DNA of 64,000 nucleotides. Origin: a virus. The position numbers and the translations under genes are program-made. The stretch is from the IMG/VR virus record IMGVR_UViG_3300050120_000065, positions 1 to 64,000 of that record, one strand, 5' to 3'. This document shows positions 33,204-42,897 of the stretch, piece after piece. Each line of letters starts with the position of its first letter. The stretch's first letter is position 1. The notes below the pieces were generated by a model. It had not been told where the DNA came from, did not search any database, and saw nothing but the letters and a program-made list of their open reading frames with translations.

Positions 33204-33956
33204 TTAGCCGCCTTTGATCGTGCTCGTGAGTTGCCCGCTGCCCATGGTTTGAATGGGGGCGCTGGTCGGCGTGCCCGGCGCCTCAGATGTGTGCGTGTGG
33301 CCGTTAAAAAACGTCACCATCGCCGACGTCACGAGCTGCAATAGTGTCTGCCCAGTAGCGCCTAACGATATAGACGGGGCTGTGACGCTTGCCTCGGTGC
33401 CGGCGGTTACGGATACGGCGCCCGTCGTCGTCACGGTTGCCGTCGGCGCTGTTACATTGACTGCGGTCGGCGACACGACACTAATCCCTTCGGCATTGAA
33501 CAGGACATATTGGGCCGGGGGGCCGCCGATGACGGTGTACAGGTAAATCGCATCGCTTAAATTGTGCTTGCGGCGTGACCCGGGGCCGGCGGCACCGCCA
33601 GAACCCTTTACGGTCGAAATGTCTCGATCGCAAAAGACCGCGACGCCAATATCATCTACCTCTGGGTCAAGGATGATCGCGTTTGCGCCACCCTGAATGC
33701 GCATGTATGGGACATTGCGTATCACCCCGTGCGGCGTTACGTTCCCGGATCCATCAATCTGGCCGACGAGAGGCTGAATATCCACGTAGCCGATAGGCGA
33801 AACGCCGCCGTCATTGGTTACAGCCATAACCTGAACTGGCAGCGACGTGCGCACCCCGGACAGCAGCGAACGCACCACGAAATTCTGTTTGTTGACGTCC
33901 GATAAATTATCGGTCGACACATGATTCGTCTGATATCCGCTAGTTGGTGCTGACAT
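33204..33956 (-). CDS. Baseplate spike protein (V/gp138-type)
   Basis: This 250-residue protein starts SAPTSGYQTNHVSTDNLSDVNKQNFVVRS. The OB-fold region holds VQVMAVTNDGGVSPIGYVDIQPLVGQ, GVAVFCDRDISTVKGSGG and HNLSDAIYLYTVIGG, followed by a beta-helix-like C-terminus (VNVTAPTATVTTTGAVSVTA). These features match the Gp138/GpV spike family that forms the membrane-piercing tip. Start at ATG 33956 overlaps the end of the preceding gene by 17 bases. Confidence 0.82.
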   Translation of the reverse strand: MSAPTSGYQTNHVSTDNLSDVNKQNFVVRSLLSGVRTSLPVQVMAVTNDGGVSPIGYVDIQPLVGQIDGSGNVTPHGVIRNVPYMRIQGGANAIILDPEVDDIGVAVFCDRDISTVKGSGGAAGPGSRRKHNLSDAIYLYTVIGGPPAQYVLFNAEGISVVSPTAVNVTAPTATVTTTGAVSVTAGTEASVTAPSISLGATGQTLLQLVTSAMVTFFNGHTHTSEAPGTPTSAPIQTMGSGQLTSTIKGG

Positions 33957-34818
33957 ATTGCCCGGGCTTCTGGATGAGGTCAGCTGTTGTGAACCACGGT
34001 CCATCGGGGCTCATGGTTGAAATCTCGTGGGATACCGCACACGAAATCCATGCGCCGTTCGCTTTCGGAATAACACTCGTCAGGTTGATCGTGCGCCCGA
34101 TCGTGATGTTGGTATTGAAATCTGACTTCACCTTGAAGCCGACCTCTGTATAGGTCGGGTAGCCGACAAGCCCGAATCCCGGCCCAATGCTGATTTGCAC
34201 GTCATCGCGCAAACCGTTGTTCGGCCATATGGCGACGACACCATTTTCAATGCAGCACGGAATACTTGCTGCGTACGCAACCATTCGGATCTGGTCAATG
34301 ATCGATCCGCCCAGATACTGGTTGACGATGGTCGATGTCACGCCGTTGTTTTGGAAGCCGAAGCCGATCGATTTCGCCAGCGACTCGATGATGCTGGCGA
34401 CGCTTGCAGCGCCGCCGTACGAATTCGGCGCTGCCGGCGCGGCTTTGAAATAAACCCCGGCCTGGGCCACAACGTTGAACGACACTTCTGGCGAGCCCGC
34501 GAAGTCGATATACGACGAAAGCATGTTGCCTTGGAATATCTGAGGAATGGTCGCTCCAGCATTCCCCGCGCAGACCGTTACTCCGTTCTGCTGAAAGCCA
34601 ACGCCGTTAGTTCCGACCGCGCTCAGCGCATTCATGTCACTTAGCTTCATGCCAAACACACGCAATTGCAGCGTGCCCGTCATGTTGTCGCCGCCCGGGT
34701 TGCTGATGATCGCTTCGCACCGGTGGCCCGACAGCGTGACAGAGTTATTTTTCCCATCAAGAGTCGCGCCGTTGATTAGCGCGAACTCCAGATTGATAAG
34801 CCGCTGGATAAAACTCAT
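33940..34818 (-). CDS. Baseplate hub-like protein
   Basis: This is a 292-residue protein beginning SFIQRLINLEFALINGATLDG. Residues 150-250 (ASIIESLAKSIGFGFQNNGV...IRMVAYAASIPCCIEN) match the hub proteins placed before spike V in this type of myovirus. The start overlaps the previous TGA by 4 bases. Confidence 0.65.
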   Translation of the reverse strand: MSFIQRLINLEFALINGATLDGKNNSVTLSGHRCEAIISNPGGDNMTGTLQLRVFGMKLSDMNALSAVGTNGVGFQQNGVTVCAGNAGATIPQIFQGNMLSSYIDFAGSPEVSFNVVAQAGVYFKAAPAAPNSYGGAASVASIIESLAKSIGFGFQNNGVTSTIVNQYLGGSIIDQIRMVAYAASIPCCIENGVVAIWPNNGLRDDVQISIGPGFGLVGYPTYTEVGFKVKSDFNTNITIGRTINLTSVIPKANGAWISCAVSHEISTMSPDGPWFTTADLIQKPGQYVSTN

Positions 34819-35141
34819 AGCGATGGCCCGTAGCACAGGAGGTAACGACTTCCGAGGCCGGTGTAGTACGGGTCCGTTTGCCCTTGCATATCTTTAAAAA
34901 ACAGGTCCCCAATAAACGGTAGATACGCCTGCATAACCAGCGCCACTCGATCGCGGCAAACTTTGGTCGTAATCACAGGCTGGCCATTCGCATAAAGATC
35001 AAGATACAGGGCGATGCCCTTCTGATACACATTGATGATGCAGTTCTGCTGGATGATCTGGCCCGGCGCATACCCCGACAGCACGACGCTTAAAGTCTGC
35101 GACGGGACGGGCGATAGCGGAACTATTTGCTGTGACCACAT
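34815..35141 (-). CDS. Baseplate plug-like protein
   Basis: This 108-residue protein has LYLDLYANGQPVITTKVCRDR and a final PYYTGLGSRYLLCYG, a pattern found in small baseplate plug proteins between hub and tail tube genes. Its role is inferred from position and family resemblance. Confidence 0.6.
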   Translation of the reverse strand: MWSQQIVPLSPVPSQTLSVVLSGYAPGQIIQQNCIINVYQKGIALYLDLYANGQPVITTKVCRDRVALVMQAYLPFIGDLFFKDMQGQTDPYYTGLGSRYLLCYGPSL

Positions 35142-35159
35142 GCCTCTAATCCTCTATCG

Positions 35160-36071
35160 CTAATTCGTCATCCACACGCCCGTCATTAGATCTTGCGAAA
35201 AATCTGCTGGTGGGCGGCCAGTGGCTTGTATGGTTAGGTTACGATCGACCGTTCCGTCCGGCGCCAGCACATTTCCAGTGGAAGGGTCTAGTGTGTAGCC
35301 GGGCGGCAACACTGTGGGGGCCGGGATCTGCGGCGTGGGTGGCGTCGAGGCAGATTGCGCGGGAGTCGCGTTCGTCGACGTTACTTGTCCATCGCTTTGC
35401 GGTGATGCGCCACTGGGCGATGCTGGCGACGCAACCACGCCCGATGTCGCTGATGGCGCTGCGCCCTGCGTCGAATTCGGATTCGCCTGGGACGGCGTCG
35501 TCTGACTCGGGTTGCTATAGATCGCTGCCGCGCTTTCTCGGATCTCTTCAAACCAAGCCTCGACCGACAGCAGCGTCACGCCGCGCCTAGCCTCGCGCCG
35601 GTAATCGAAATGCACGAGATTGACGTTTTCGTACAAGAAATCCGGCGTGACGAAATTGTATAAATCCGTCGATACCTTCATCGCCTCCAGTGTGGTAATG
35701 AACTGGTCTCGTGTCATTGCGCCGTTGCCGCCGCAAGTCATGACCGTACGAATATCGAACGGTACGGCGATCTTGTTGTAGCTTGAGAACGAACCCTGCT
35801 CAACAGGATAATTGCAGACCTTCGCGTCTCCGCGGTATTCGAACGACACCACCGAATCCGGAGTGATTACTGGATTTCCGCTCTGGTCGACAATACCCCA
35901 CGATGGGCCATCCGAATCACCGAGGTCAGACAGGTCATTGCTCGTATCGCCAGTCAAAATCGAGCTGGTCAAAGGCGACTGAACCACCGAAGCGCTTTGG
36001 CCGATCGGCGGCGCCGGCAATTGCGGAACCCCCGGCGCATTAGGGACATCGGGAAACGGAATCAATGGCAT
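35160..36071 (-). CDS. Baseplate/tail protein with Pro-rich linker
   Basis: This is a 303-residue protein. The N-terminal 60 residues and the middle 180-255 are low-complexity (Pro/Ser/Thr/Ala), flanking a folded domain (SFSSYNKIAVPFDIRTVMTC, DFLYENVNLVHFDYRREARRGVTLLSVEAWFEEIRE). The domain is one seen between tape measure and hub genes in similar phages. Function in the baseplate is likely but not defined. Confidence 0.6.
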   Translation of the reverse strand: MPLIPFPDVPNAPGVPQLPAPPIGQSASVVQSPLTSSILTGDTSNDLSDLGDSDGPSWGIVDQSGNPVITPDSVVSFEYRGDAKVCNYPVEQGSFSSYNKIAVPFDIRTVMTCGGNGAMTRDQFITTLEAMKVSTDLYNFVTPDFLYENVNLVHFDYRREARRGVTLLSVEAWFEEIRESAAAIYSNPSQTTPSQANPNSTQGAAPSATSGVVASPASPSGASPQSDGQVTSTNATPAQSASTPPTPQIPAPTVLPPGYTLDPSTGNVLAPDGTVDRNLTIQATGRPPADFSQDLMTGVWMTN

Positions 36072-37873
36072 TACGTCTGTCCGTATGTCGCGCTTGCTAT
36101 CAAGGGGTTCCGCTGGATTCCGGATTGCAGGCTTTGCGCGATACCGTTGGCATCTGTCGCTTGCGTGTGCACGTTGATCGACTGGATATTCGTTTGGACG
36201 GACGTCGGGCCTGAATTTTGACCGCCGTTCGCCGCCTGGCTCATGCTGGCGCCAACCATGTTTCTGTACCCTGACTCATGCATGGCCATGGCGCTTTGCA
36301 CCGAAGCGTACTGATCGCTAGTCAGGTGCTGGCTTGCGCCTATGCCTGTCTTTTTCACAACGTCCGCAATGTAGGATGCGGTATCGTTCCCGTCCTTCGC
36401 CGGGGCATACTTTTGGATGATGCTGGCAATCGTGTCGATGCCTTGGCTCTTGTAACCCTGGATTAGCTCGGCGATCGCGGCATAGCCCTGCTGCATCGTG
36501 GGGAATATAGCGAACCGGCCGTCTGACCCGGTTGCGCCCATGCGCTTGGCAAACGGCCCGTACTCGATATTCCCGGGGTTGTTATTTCGCTGCCCCCGCG
36601 ACGACCCGGTGCCGCCTGAATCTCCAGAATCGCCAGACTGCGGACCGATCGACGGCAGTCCTGCAGCTTTGCGGCGCGCAGCCATGCGCTCGTCCTCCCC
36701 AGCCCCCGCCTCATCGCTATGAAAAAGTAATGCAATCGGTCCAAAGAATTTCAGAAGGCCGCCCAGCACTTCGCCACCCATCTCGGCCACGACAGCGGCT
36801 TTTTGCGCAAGCGTGGCGCCTTCAGCAACTGCCGCGCCGCCTGCAGCTGCCGCTCCCGCAGCGCCGGCAGCGCCAACAGCAGCCCCAGCCTCTCCGGCTG
36901 CCGCGCCGCCTGCAGCTGCTCCAGCGCCACCCTTCAACGCGCCGGCCAAGCCGCCGATGCTACTGATCAGCTTTAATGTCCCCAAAAAGCCAGCCAAGGC
37001 GATGCCCAGCACCGTCAGGCGACCAAGCCATCCATCGGTAGCTTTATCAGCCTTTTTGAAATCATCGGCTAAACCATCCAGCAGCTTTAATAGTGCCGTG
37101 AGCGCCGGCACAATATCGCCGAAAATCTCGTTACCAACGCCCTTCAGCTTCTCTTGAAATAGCGCCCATTGCTTTTGCAACTCAGTTGCTTGCCGAATGT
37201 TTTCATCGTTGACGCCCGATGCCTCTTCCATTGCGGCGCGCATTTTCGCGAGAGCATCTGGGCCCTGAGCCAGCGCAGCGATAAAACTCTGCGAGAATCC
37301 AAGCTTGGCGCCGAACAGCGCCTGCTCCTGCGGCTTCATGTTCGAGAAGCTCTTGGAGATATCCTGCGCGATATCGCTGACGCTGCGTAGATTGCCTTGC
37401 GCGTCTTTGATATTGACGTGAAGCCATCCGACCAGCGTCTTCAGCTTGTCGTCGAACTCGCCGGTCTTCTGCAGCTTCTCAAGCGACTGAGACAGACCGC
37501 CCAGTGCGCTATCCGCGTCCGCTGCAGTGCCGCCCATCGCCTCGACAGTGCCGCGCCACCCCTCCAGCGCGCGGGCAGATAGCCCAGCGAAACTCGCGGT
37601 ACGTCCAAGCGCAGCATTGCTTGTAACTACCGTCGAGACAAAATCCTTCAGTCCGCTAAACCCGATCGCGATTGCTACTAGGCCTGCCAATTCGTTCTTG
37701 GCTTTCGAGTACGAATCAGCTAATTTCTTCGCGCCCTCGGTCGTTTCCTTGTTGGCCTTGCTCGCAACCTTCTCGAACGTGCCCAACGAATCAACTGCAT
37801 CCTTCTGGCCTTTCGTGAAGTCCTTTGTGTCAAGGCCTAACGACACGACCAACGCATCAATCACCGTAGCCAT
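36071..37873 (-). CDS. Tape measure protein with C-terminal P5-type domain
   Basis: This 600-residue protein has an N-terminal helical region (ALVVSLGLDTKDFTKGQKDA), hydrophobic helices at about 275-380 rich in Gly/Ala, and a C-terminal domain (about 425-540) with RGQRNNNPGNIEYGPFAKRMG, DGRFAIFPTMQQGYAAIAELI and YIADVVKKTG. That domain resembles the phage P5 structural/muralytic type and may help penetrate peptidoglycan. Tape measures set tail length. It starts just after the frameshifted chaperone extension. Confidence 0.85.
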   Translation of the reverse strand: MATVIDALVVSLGLDTKDFTKGQKDAVDSLGTFEKVASKANKETTEGAKKLADSYSKAKNELAGLVAIAIGFSGLKDFVSTVVTSNAALGRTASFAGLSARALEGWRGTVEAMGGTAADADSALGGLSQSLEKLQKTGEFDDKLKTLVGWLHVNIKDAQGNLRSVSDIAQDISKSFSNMKPQEQALFGAKLGFSQSFIAALAQGPDALAKMRAAMEEASGVNDENIRQATELQKQWALFQEKLKGVGNEIFGDIVPALTALLKLLDGLADDFKKADKATDGWLGRLTVLGIALAGFLGTLKLISSIGGLAGALKGGAGAAAGGAAAGEAGAAVGAAGAAGAAAAGGAAVAEGATLAQKAAVVAEMGGEVLGGLLKFFGPIALLFHSDEAGAGEDERMAARRKAAGLPSIGPQSGDSGDSGGTGSSRGQRNNNPGNIEYGPFAKRMGATGSDGRFAIFPTMQQGYAAIAELIQGYKSQGIDTIASIIQKYAPAKDGNDTASYIADVVKKTGIGASQHLTSDQYASVQSAMAMHESGYRNMVGASMSQAANGGQNSGPTSVQTNIQSINVHTQATDANGIAQSLQSGIQRNPLIASATYGQT

Positions 37874-37874
37874 A

Positions 37875-38018
37875 TCAATCCTGTTTATTTGCGACGGCGG
37901 CGTTATGCAGATCGACGGCGTTTATCTCGAGCAAATTCCACATGTCCTCCAAGCCGTAGATGGTTTGGAGCTCGTGGAGCTTGGCTAGGCGCGAGGAAAC
38001 GACTGTCGCTACCGTTTT
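37875..38018 (-). CDS. Tail-assembly chaperone extension in the -1 frame
   Basis: A 47-codon frame without any start codon continues past the chaperone stop in the -1 frame: SRLAKLHELQTIYGLEDMW, NLLEINAVDLHNAAVANKQD. This is the pattern of the second tail-assembly chaperone domain. A run of four A (38018-38015) lies in the context CGA AAA C two codons before the 0-frame TAG. A -1 slip there would give a G/GT-like fusion. The frame ends 2 bases before the tape measure ATG. Confidence 0.7.
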   Translation of the reverse strand, partial: KTVATVVSSRLAKLHELQTIYGLEDMWNLLEINAVDLHNAAVANKQD

Positions 38019-38479
38019 CGGCGGATTTGAATATTCGACGAGACCGGCTTTTCGTTCGCCGGCGCGGACTCCAAAGTCGATTTCACGCCGGGTAGAGAAA
38101 AATTTACGTGCAGACCGAACACCTCCTTGCGCAACTTGATGCGGGTCGCGACTTCCTCAATGTCGTCGCCGATCAAAGCGCGCACGACACTCGGGTTGTT
38201 CGGGTTGGGTAAAATCTGCACGCAAGCCATCATTTCATCGAGAAGAGGCTTTGCAAGCTCAAACGGCATCTGCAGCAGCAATGTCAAGCCGAGCTTGGCG
38301 ATTCCTGCGAAGCCCGAACTCTCAATGCCTTCCGGCAACTCGATGCCGCCTTTGGCCATCGCCAAGAATGCGCGAATCGCCCAACTCTCGGCCTGGTCGG
38401 CCGGCATCTCGGTCAGAAGGAACGATTTTCCTTGATCCCGCCCTTCGTCGCGCACCACATACGTCAGTGTTTTTCTCAT
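38009..38479 (-). CDS. Tail-assembly chaperone (short form)
   Basis: This 156-residue protein starts at the ATG overlapping the tube-gene TGA: RKTLTYVVRDEGRDQGKSFLLTEMPADQAESWAIRA. This start and the region around residue 60 (GFAGIAKLGLTLLLQMPFELAKPLLDEMMACVQ) match chaperones of DUF3383-type myoviruses. It lies between tube and tape measure, the expected location. A slip site just before its stop links it to the next frame. Confidence 0.8.
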   Translation of the reverse strand: MRKTLTYVVRDEGRDQGKSFLLTEMPADQAESWAIRAFLAMAKGGIELPEGIESSGFAGIAKLGLTLLLQMPFELAKPLLDEMMACVQILPNPNNPSVVRALIGDDIEEVATRIKLRKEVFGLHVNFSLPGVKSTLESAPANEKPVSSNIQIRRKR

Positions 38480-38913
38480 GATCCGGTCGGCGAGCTGATG
38501 ATCGATTGCCACGTGATGATGTACGGCACCGCTTGCAGCACCTTTTTCACGTCCGGGAATGGCTTGCCCGAAGTGAGATAGCCATTATTGAGCGTGTAGC
38601 GCATCCCGATCCCGGGCAGGATGATCGTCCCGGACCCGGCGAACACCTCTTGATTCGCGATCTGTGTAATGCGCCACGTGTCGAAAATCGAATACGAAGG
38701 CGACGTCGGCATAATCATGACCGTCATCTTCGTTGGCGTGAAAATGAAGCCAGCCGACAACTGGCCATCAACGCCCATCACGAGTTCCGCCTGGTCGACA
38801 GCATCCGCCGTAAAGGCGTCGTCTGCCGCGTAACCCTGGATGCTCTGTGCGGTCGGGTAGAGGTTTGCGACAGTCAGCGAGAACGAGCTGTTCGCGGCTG
38901 TGATCGTTGCCAT
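38476..38913 (-). CDS. Tail tube protein (DUF3277 type)
   Basis: This 145-residue protein starts ATITAANSSFSLTVANLYPTAQ and has the pattern SIQGYAADDAFTADAVDQAEL, GVDGQLSAGFIFTPTKMTVMI, TILPGIGMRYTLNNGYLTSGK. This is the tail tube type paired with DUF3383 sheaths. It comes directly after the sheath gene. Confidence 0.85.
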   Translation of the reverse strand: MATITAANSSFSLTVANLYPTAQSIQGYAADDAFTADAVDQAELVMGVDGQLSAGFIFTPTKMTVMIMPTSPSYSIFDTWRITQIANQEVFAGSGTIILPGIGMRYTLNNGYLTSGKPFPDVKKVLQAVPYIITWQSIISSPTGS

Positions 38914-38945
38914 ATAAATTCCTTTGCTTGTAGATTGACTGGCGC

Positions 38946-40661
38946 TTACATGACTTCGATCGAGGCCATCACGATTTGCTGGATGGACTGGCCGTCGGTG
39001 TAGTACAGGGTGATAGGCGGGGACTGGCGCAGTTGACGGGTGGCCGGCGATGTCGGGGCGATTTGCAGATAGAAGCCGTTGGCCGTGATCGAGGCAGATG
39101 CATCAAAGCCAAGTGCGAATTGGATTTCCGCGATCTGCGCGGCCGATAGCGTGATGCCCTTGCGGATCGCTCCGAAGTTGATCGCTGCATTGATCGGATC
39201 GAGCGCGGCGGAATAAACCAGGCCGTCGCCCTGCGCGTTGTATGGAATCGAACTGACCGCCTCGAGCAGGTTGACCATCGCCAGTTGCAGGTTGGCGTTC
39301 AGCCAGATTTGATTGAGGTACGAGTCGACCCAAAGCCAGTCGCCAGATACCGACCCGGGCGTCGCCCAGTTCGCGTTATTGGCCGGGTTCGGGCCGCCGA
39401 AAGCCCCGTACATGTTGTAGCCGTTCGAAAGCGCGGCGGCGTAGTCGGTGGCATTCGTCACCGAAGGCGTCAAACCCGACTGTGAGCGGAAGCACAGCGT
39501 CGTGCGGCCGTTCAATCGCGTGAAATTCAGCGATGCGGCATAACCCATGACGAAGGCCGCATGAGAGGGCGTGCCGAAGAACGGCAGCGATCCCACGAAC
39601 TCGCCCGGCGACAAGTAGAAGCCGAAGCACTCGGTGTTATTGGGCGACAGCGCATTGACGTCCGAATCTTCGCTGACATACAGATAGCGTGGCGAAACCG
39701 AGTTGGACCATGCGGCGAACGCCTCTTTTTCCGCAAGGACCGATTCCCAAACCGTCATGAAACAGGCCCAATTCTGCGTGAGCGAGAGAACGGTCGGCAT
39801 GAAGGATGCGGGCGTCGCCGCTGCAGCGCCTTGTGATTGCGTAGCTCCCGTAGCCTGGGTCAACGATAGAGCGGTGGCGAGCGTGCCGGCTGCATAGGCG
39901 ATCGTCGACGGCGCGCCGGTGATGCCCGAAGTAATCACGAAAGAATTTGACGTGCTGCTGAAAGCGACGGCCACCGGCGTGCCGGTCGCGGTGACGGTGG
40001 TGCTGGCCGCAGTCTGCGTATTGTTGACGCTGTAGGTGCCGACGCCCCCAGAAGTGCCGCTCATGAATCCGGTGATGATCGTGCCAGCCGTGATCGTGCC
40101 GCCAGTGATCGTCTGCCCCGCAGATAGGGTTCCGGACACGACCGTGGTTACGGTCAACGTCGTTCCGGCGATCGATCCGGTTACAGTCGCCCCGGTCGGC
40201 AAAGTCGCGTTGAGCGCGGTTTGAATCGTGCCGGCCGCTGCGGAAAAGCTGTTCGTGCTGCTCAGATTGATGGTGTTGGCGGTGCGCGTGTAGCCATCCA
40301 CCGAGACCGTCATCGAGCCAGAGACGCTTTGCAATTGCGCGAGCGTCATGCCGGCCAGTGAACCGCCTGACAGGAAAGCAGCGATCGCCGTTTCCGGGTA
40401 GCGGAACATATACAGAATGCCGGGCTTGGCCGTGCAATTCGTGTAGCCGTTGAAATAGATCGCGGCGAGCTGCGCCTCGACTGATGTGGCGCCGAAGTAG
40501 CTGATGACACCTGCCGCATTGGCGAATTGCAGGATCTGGCCATATGGCGCGATCGAATTTTGCGTGAGCATCACGCCGTTCAGGTCGATCGCAGCGCCGC
40601 CCGCAGACAGGACACCGGGATTGATCTGAACTACTTCGCTAAACGGAATTGTCGACGACAT
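38946..40661 (-). CDS. Contractile tail sheath (DUF3383)
   Basis: This 571-residue sheath protein marks the phage as a myovirus. N-terminal IPFSEVVQINPGVLSAGGAAIDLNG and YGQILQFANAAGVISYFGATS, plus the C-terminal GDGLVYSAALDPINAAINFGAI, LSAAQIAEIQFALGFDASA and YYTDGQSIQQIVMASIEV are family features. An insert at about 165-235 (AGQTITGGTITAGTIITGF, GGVGTYSVNNTQTAAS) is a Gly/Thr-rich beta module seen also in two other virion proteins here. It probably projects from the sheath surface. Confidence 0.9.
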   Translation of the reverse strand: MSSTIPFSEVVQINPGVLSAGGAAIDLNGVMLTQNSIAPYGQILQFANAAGVISYFGATSVEAQLAAIYFNGYTNCTAKPGILYMFRYPETAIAAFLSGGSLAGMTLAQLQSVSGSMTVSVDGYTRTANTINLSSTNSFSAAAGTIQTALNATLPTGATVTGSIAGTTLTVTTVVSGTLSAGQTITGGTITAGTIITGFMSGTSGGVGTYSVNNTQTAASTTVTATGTPVAVAFSSTSNSFVITSGITGAPSTIAYAAGTLATALSLTQATGATQSQGAAAATPASFMPTVLSLTQNWACFMTVWESVLAEKEAFAAWSNSVSPRYLYVSEDSDVNALSPNNTECFGFYLSPGEFVGSLPFFGTPSHAAFVMGYAASLNFTRLNGRTTLCFRSQSGLTPSVTNATDYAAALSNGYNMYGAFGGPNPANNANWATPGSVSGDWLWVDSYLNQIWLNANLQLAMVNLLEAVSSIPYNAQGDGLVYSAALDPINAAINFGAIRKGITLSAAQIAEIQFALGFDASASITANGFYLQIAPTSPATRQLRQSPPITLYYTDGQSIQQIVMASIEVM

Positions 40662-40678
40662 GCGAGATGCTCCAAAGC

Positions 40679-40703
40679 AAAAAGCCCGCTCAATGGCGGG
40701 CTT
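40679..40703 (-). terminator. Intrinsic terminator before the sheath gene
   Basis: The - strand reads AAGCCCGC-loop-GCGGGCTT with five T overlapping the stem end. It lies between the neck gene and the sheath start. Confidence 0.8.
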
Positions 40704-40724
40704 CGGTTTGATTGTTGGTGTCTG

Positions 40725-41450
40725 TTACGGGAACGGCGTTACATCGACCTCTTTGAGTTCGATATCGATCGCACTGGCAAATTGTTGCGGGATGACAATG
40801 ACCGGGTTGCACTGCATATAACAGTCCACAACCCATCGCTCCTCGTATTGCTGCTCGCCGTTGGTGAACGGGATCTGATGCGGCTCACTCGTATAGAGCG
40901 GGCTCACATCAAAACCCGATGCAGCGAAAGCCTGCACGCCGTAGTCGTCGCGAAAGAGCGTAGAAATGATGTGCGCGTTGTCCGAGCTGCTGGGCCCGTG
41001 CACGTCAAGCTGGACCGAGGCATTGGCCGGCTGCAGCGCCAACTTCACGCCGGCAGCAATAACCTGGATTGCGACCGTCTGCGATGGGCTGATCGTGTAG
41101 GTGCCGATGCCACCCGTACCTGTGCCTAGCGCCTTCACGTAAGTACCGGCGGCGATATTCGCGCCTAGCAAGACGCTGCCGACCGCGAGCGCGCCCAGCG
41201 TCACCTCAGTGATCGTCATCGTCGCGCCCGCGATCGACCCGACAAATGCCGCGTCACTGTAGCTGTCGACGTTCGTTGAAATTCGATCTCGCAGGCCGGG
41301 CGTCATGACGACGAAGTCTGGGCAGGCAGGCTCAGGAACGCGATTTCCCTGGCCGCGAATCACCTCGATCCCCGCAGGCAACACACCAAGCAGGAACGAT
41401 CTGAGCGCGGCCAGCGTCTGACTCTCAGTCAGGCTAAGGGTTGGGCTCAT
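40725..41450 (-). CDS. Neck/tail terminator protein with inserted beta module
   Basis: This 241-residue protein starts [32 protein letters not shown] and continues [17 protein letters not shown], typical of the LIC_12616-type neck/tail terminator proteins. Residues 75-120 ([38 protein letters not shown]) form an insertion related to those of the sheath and the head protein at 44720. Confidence 0.75.
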   Translation of the reverse strand: MSPTLSLTESQTLAALRSFLLGVLPAGIEVIRGQGNRVPEPACPDFVVMTPGLRDRISTNVDSYSDAAFVGSIAGATMTITEVTLGALAVGSVLLGANIAAGTYVKALGTGTGGIGTYTISPSQTVAIQVIAAGVKLALQPANASVQLDVHGPSSSDNAHIISTLFRDDYGVQAFAASGFDVSPLYTSEPHQIPFTNGEQQYEERWVVDCYMQCNPVIVIPQQFASAIDIELKEVDVTPFP

Positions 41451-41454
41451 GGTG

Positions 41455-41838
41455 TTATCGGCTATTCTGTCGCGTGATCGCGACCTTGACCCATCCGCCG
41501 GTCATGAACCAGTTTTCGAACTGGAACACGACGAGCCACACGGAGCAATCTGGCAATGTCACCAAATCGCCGCCCTCTTGATCCGACCGCACGACCGCTT
41601 CCCAGTCACCGTTGATATACAGCGCGCGGCGCTCGCCCTGGATGTTCAGGCTGCTGACCTGCATCAGGTCGTTATATTGGAGGGCTTGCATCTGGACTGG
41701 CATCGGGACCGGCGAGCCGTATTTAGGCTGCCTCGAACCGTCCGCTGCTGTCGTATATCCCTGCGACTGCTGAAGCTGCGCCGTTATCCACGGATTCACC
41801 GCGGATACTATCGGGCCGACTATATTGCTCAGGTTCAA
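41455..41838 (-). CDS. Head-tail connector-region protein
   Basis: This 127-residue protein has [43 protein letters not shown] and a W-rich end ([22 protein letters not shown]). Small proteins of this form lie between completion and terminator genes in the same phage class. Role assigned by position only. Confidence 0.6.
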   Translation of the reverse strand: MNLSNIVGPIVSAVNPWITAQLQQSQGYTTAADGSRQPKYGSPVPMPVQMQALQYNDLMQVSSLNIQGERRALYINGDWEAVVRSDQEGGDLVTLPDCSVWLVVFQFENWFMTGGWVKVAITRQNSR

Positions 41839-42449
41839 GACTTCACCTCATAGTCGGCGCTATTCACCATCGTGGCGTCGCCGATCAGCGGATCGTTGAA
41901 GCCCTTCTTCGCTATCGTGGACTTGGCATTCGCCGGATCGCTGAAATCTCGAATCGACGTTTGCAACTGACCTTTGACCAGTTCGCCCAAGCGTCCCATC
42001 GCGACTCCCGCGTCATAATCGGCCGCCTTGATAATTTTGCCGAGCTGCGAGCCCCACGCGCCTTTATTCTTAGCGATCATGTCGCGGAAGTACGGGCGCG
42101 GCGGAATGGTGATCGTGTATGCCTCGACGTGATGCGTGGTCGCATAGTTGGACTTCGAAGCCTTGACGAATTGGCTGGCACCAATCCGGTTTCCTTCTTC
42201 ATCTAGGCTGCCGGCGGCGAAATCGCCTTTCGCGTTGACGCGGCGATATATCGTTGTGTCGTGCGCCGGCACATTCACCGTGCCGCCAAACTCGTTGACC
42301 GCCGCAATCATGGCGATCGGCGTTCCGTCGGGATACGTCGCGCCTTCGAGGAAGCCAACGTTGACCGTATCGACCTTGCCAACCTTCTTGGCGATTTCCT
42401 CGAGCTTTGCCCTGAGCGCGTCGCCTCCGGAGAATGCTTTGGTGGACAT
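41835..42449 (-). CDS. HK97 gp10-like / tail completion protein
   Basis: This is a 204-residue protein starting STKAFSGGDALRAKLEEIAKKVG. It has VNVGFLEGATYPDGTPIAMIAAVNEFGG, ITIPPRPYFRDMI and GRLGELVKGQLQTSIRDFSDP, the standard pattern of gp10-like tail-joining proteins. ATG overlaps both neighbours. Confidence 0.8.
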   Translation of the reverse strand: MSTKAFSGGDALRAKLEEIAKKVGKVDTVNVGFLEGATYPDGTPIAMIAAVNEFGGTVNVPAHDTTIYRRVNAKGDFAAGSLDEEGNRIGASQFVKASKSNYATTHHVEAYTITIPPRPYFRDMIAKNKGAWGSQLGKIIKAADYDAGVAMGRLGELVKGQLQTSIRDFSDPANAKSTIAKKGFNDPLIGDATMVNSADYEVKS

Positions 42450-42895
42450 CAGATGCCCCAGGGATTGCCGAAGCCGCCGCGGTTATTGAACGGCGCACGC
42501 CCCGGCACATAGTGCATGGTTCGGAATTGCGCAGTCGCCTGCCAGAACGCCGCACCGTATTTTGACTGGGAAAACCATGCGGCTGACCCGGGAGCCTGAT
42601 ACTCGGTCTGCACAGATACGCTGCCTTGAGTCGCCCCGCTGATACGCCCGACCAGCGGCGACGAAGGTTGCCCATTGAGCGGCGCATTCAATGCCGCGAT
42701 GTGCGCCGTCACCATGCCGAGCAACACTGCGCGCTGGATCAGATTCTGAACCGGACTTTGCGGCGTGTTATCGCAATACAACTGCGCTTCGAAAAAATAC
42801 TGGTCGGCGACCGGCTGCGTCACGCCGGCCGCAATAAGCTCGGGGTAACGTGCCGACCAAATACTGAAATCGAACGTCACCACGTTACAGGTCAT
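42449..42895 (-). CDS. DUF4054-type connector protein
   Basis: This 148-residue protein carries FDFSIWSARYPELIAAGVTQP, ADQYFFEAQLYCDN, NLIQRAVLLGMVTAHIAALN and a final FWQATAQFRTMHYVPG-PFN. These are features of DUF4054 head-tail connector proteins that follow the capsid in myoviruses with DUF1073 portals. Confidence 0.8.
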   Translation of the reverse strand: MTCNVVTFDFSIWSARYPELIAAGVTQPVADQYFFEAQLYCDNTPQSPVQNLIQRAVLLGMVTAHIAALNAPLNGQPSSPLVGRISGATQGSVSVQTEYQAPGSAAWFSQSKYGAAFWQATAQFRTMHYVPGRAPFNNRGGFGNPWGI

Positions 42896-42897
42896 GA

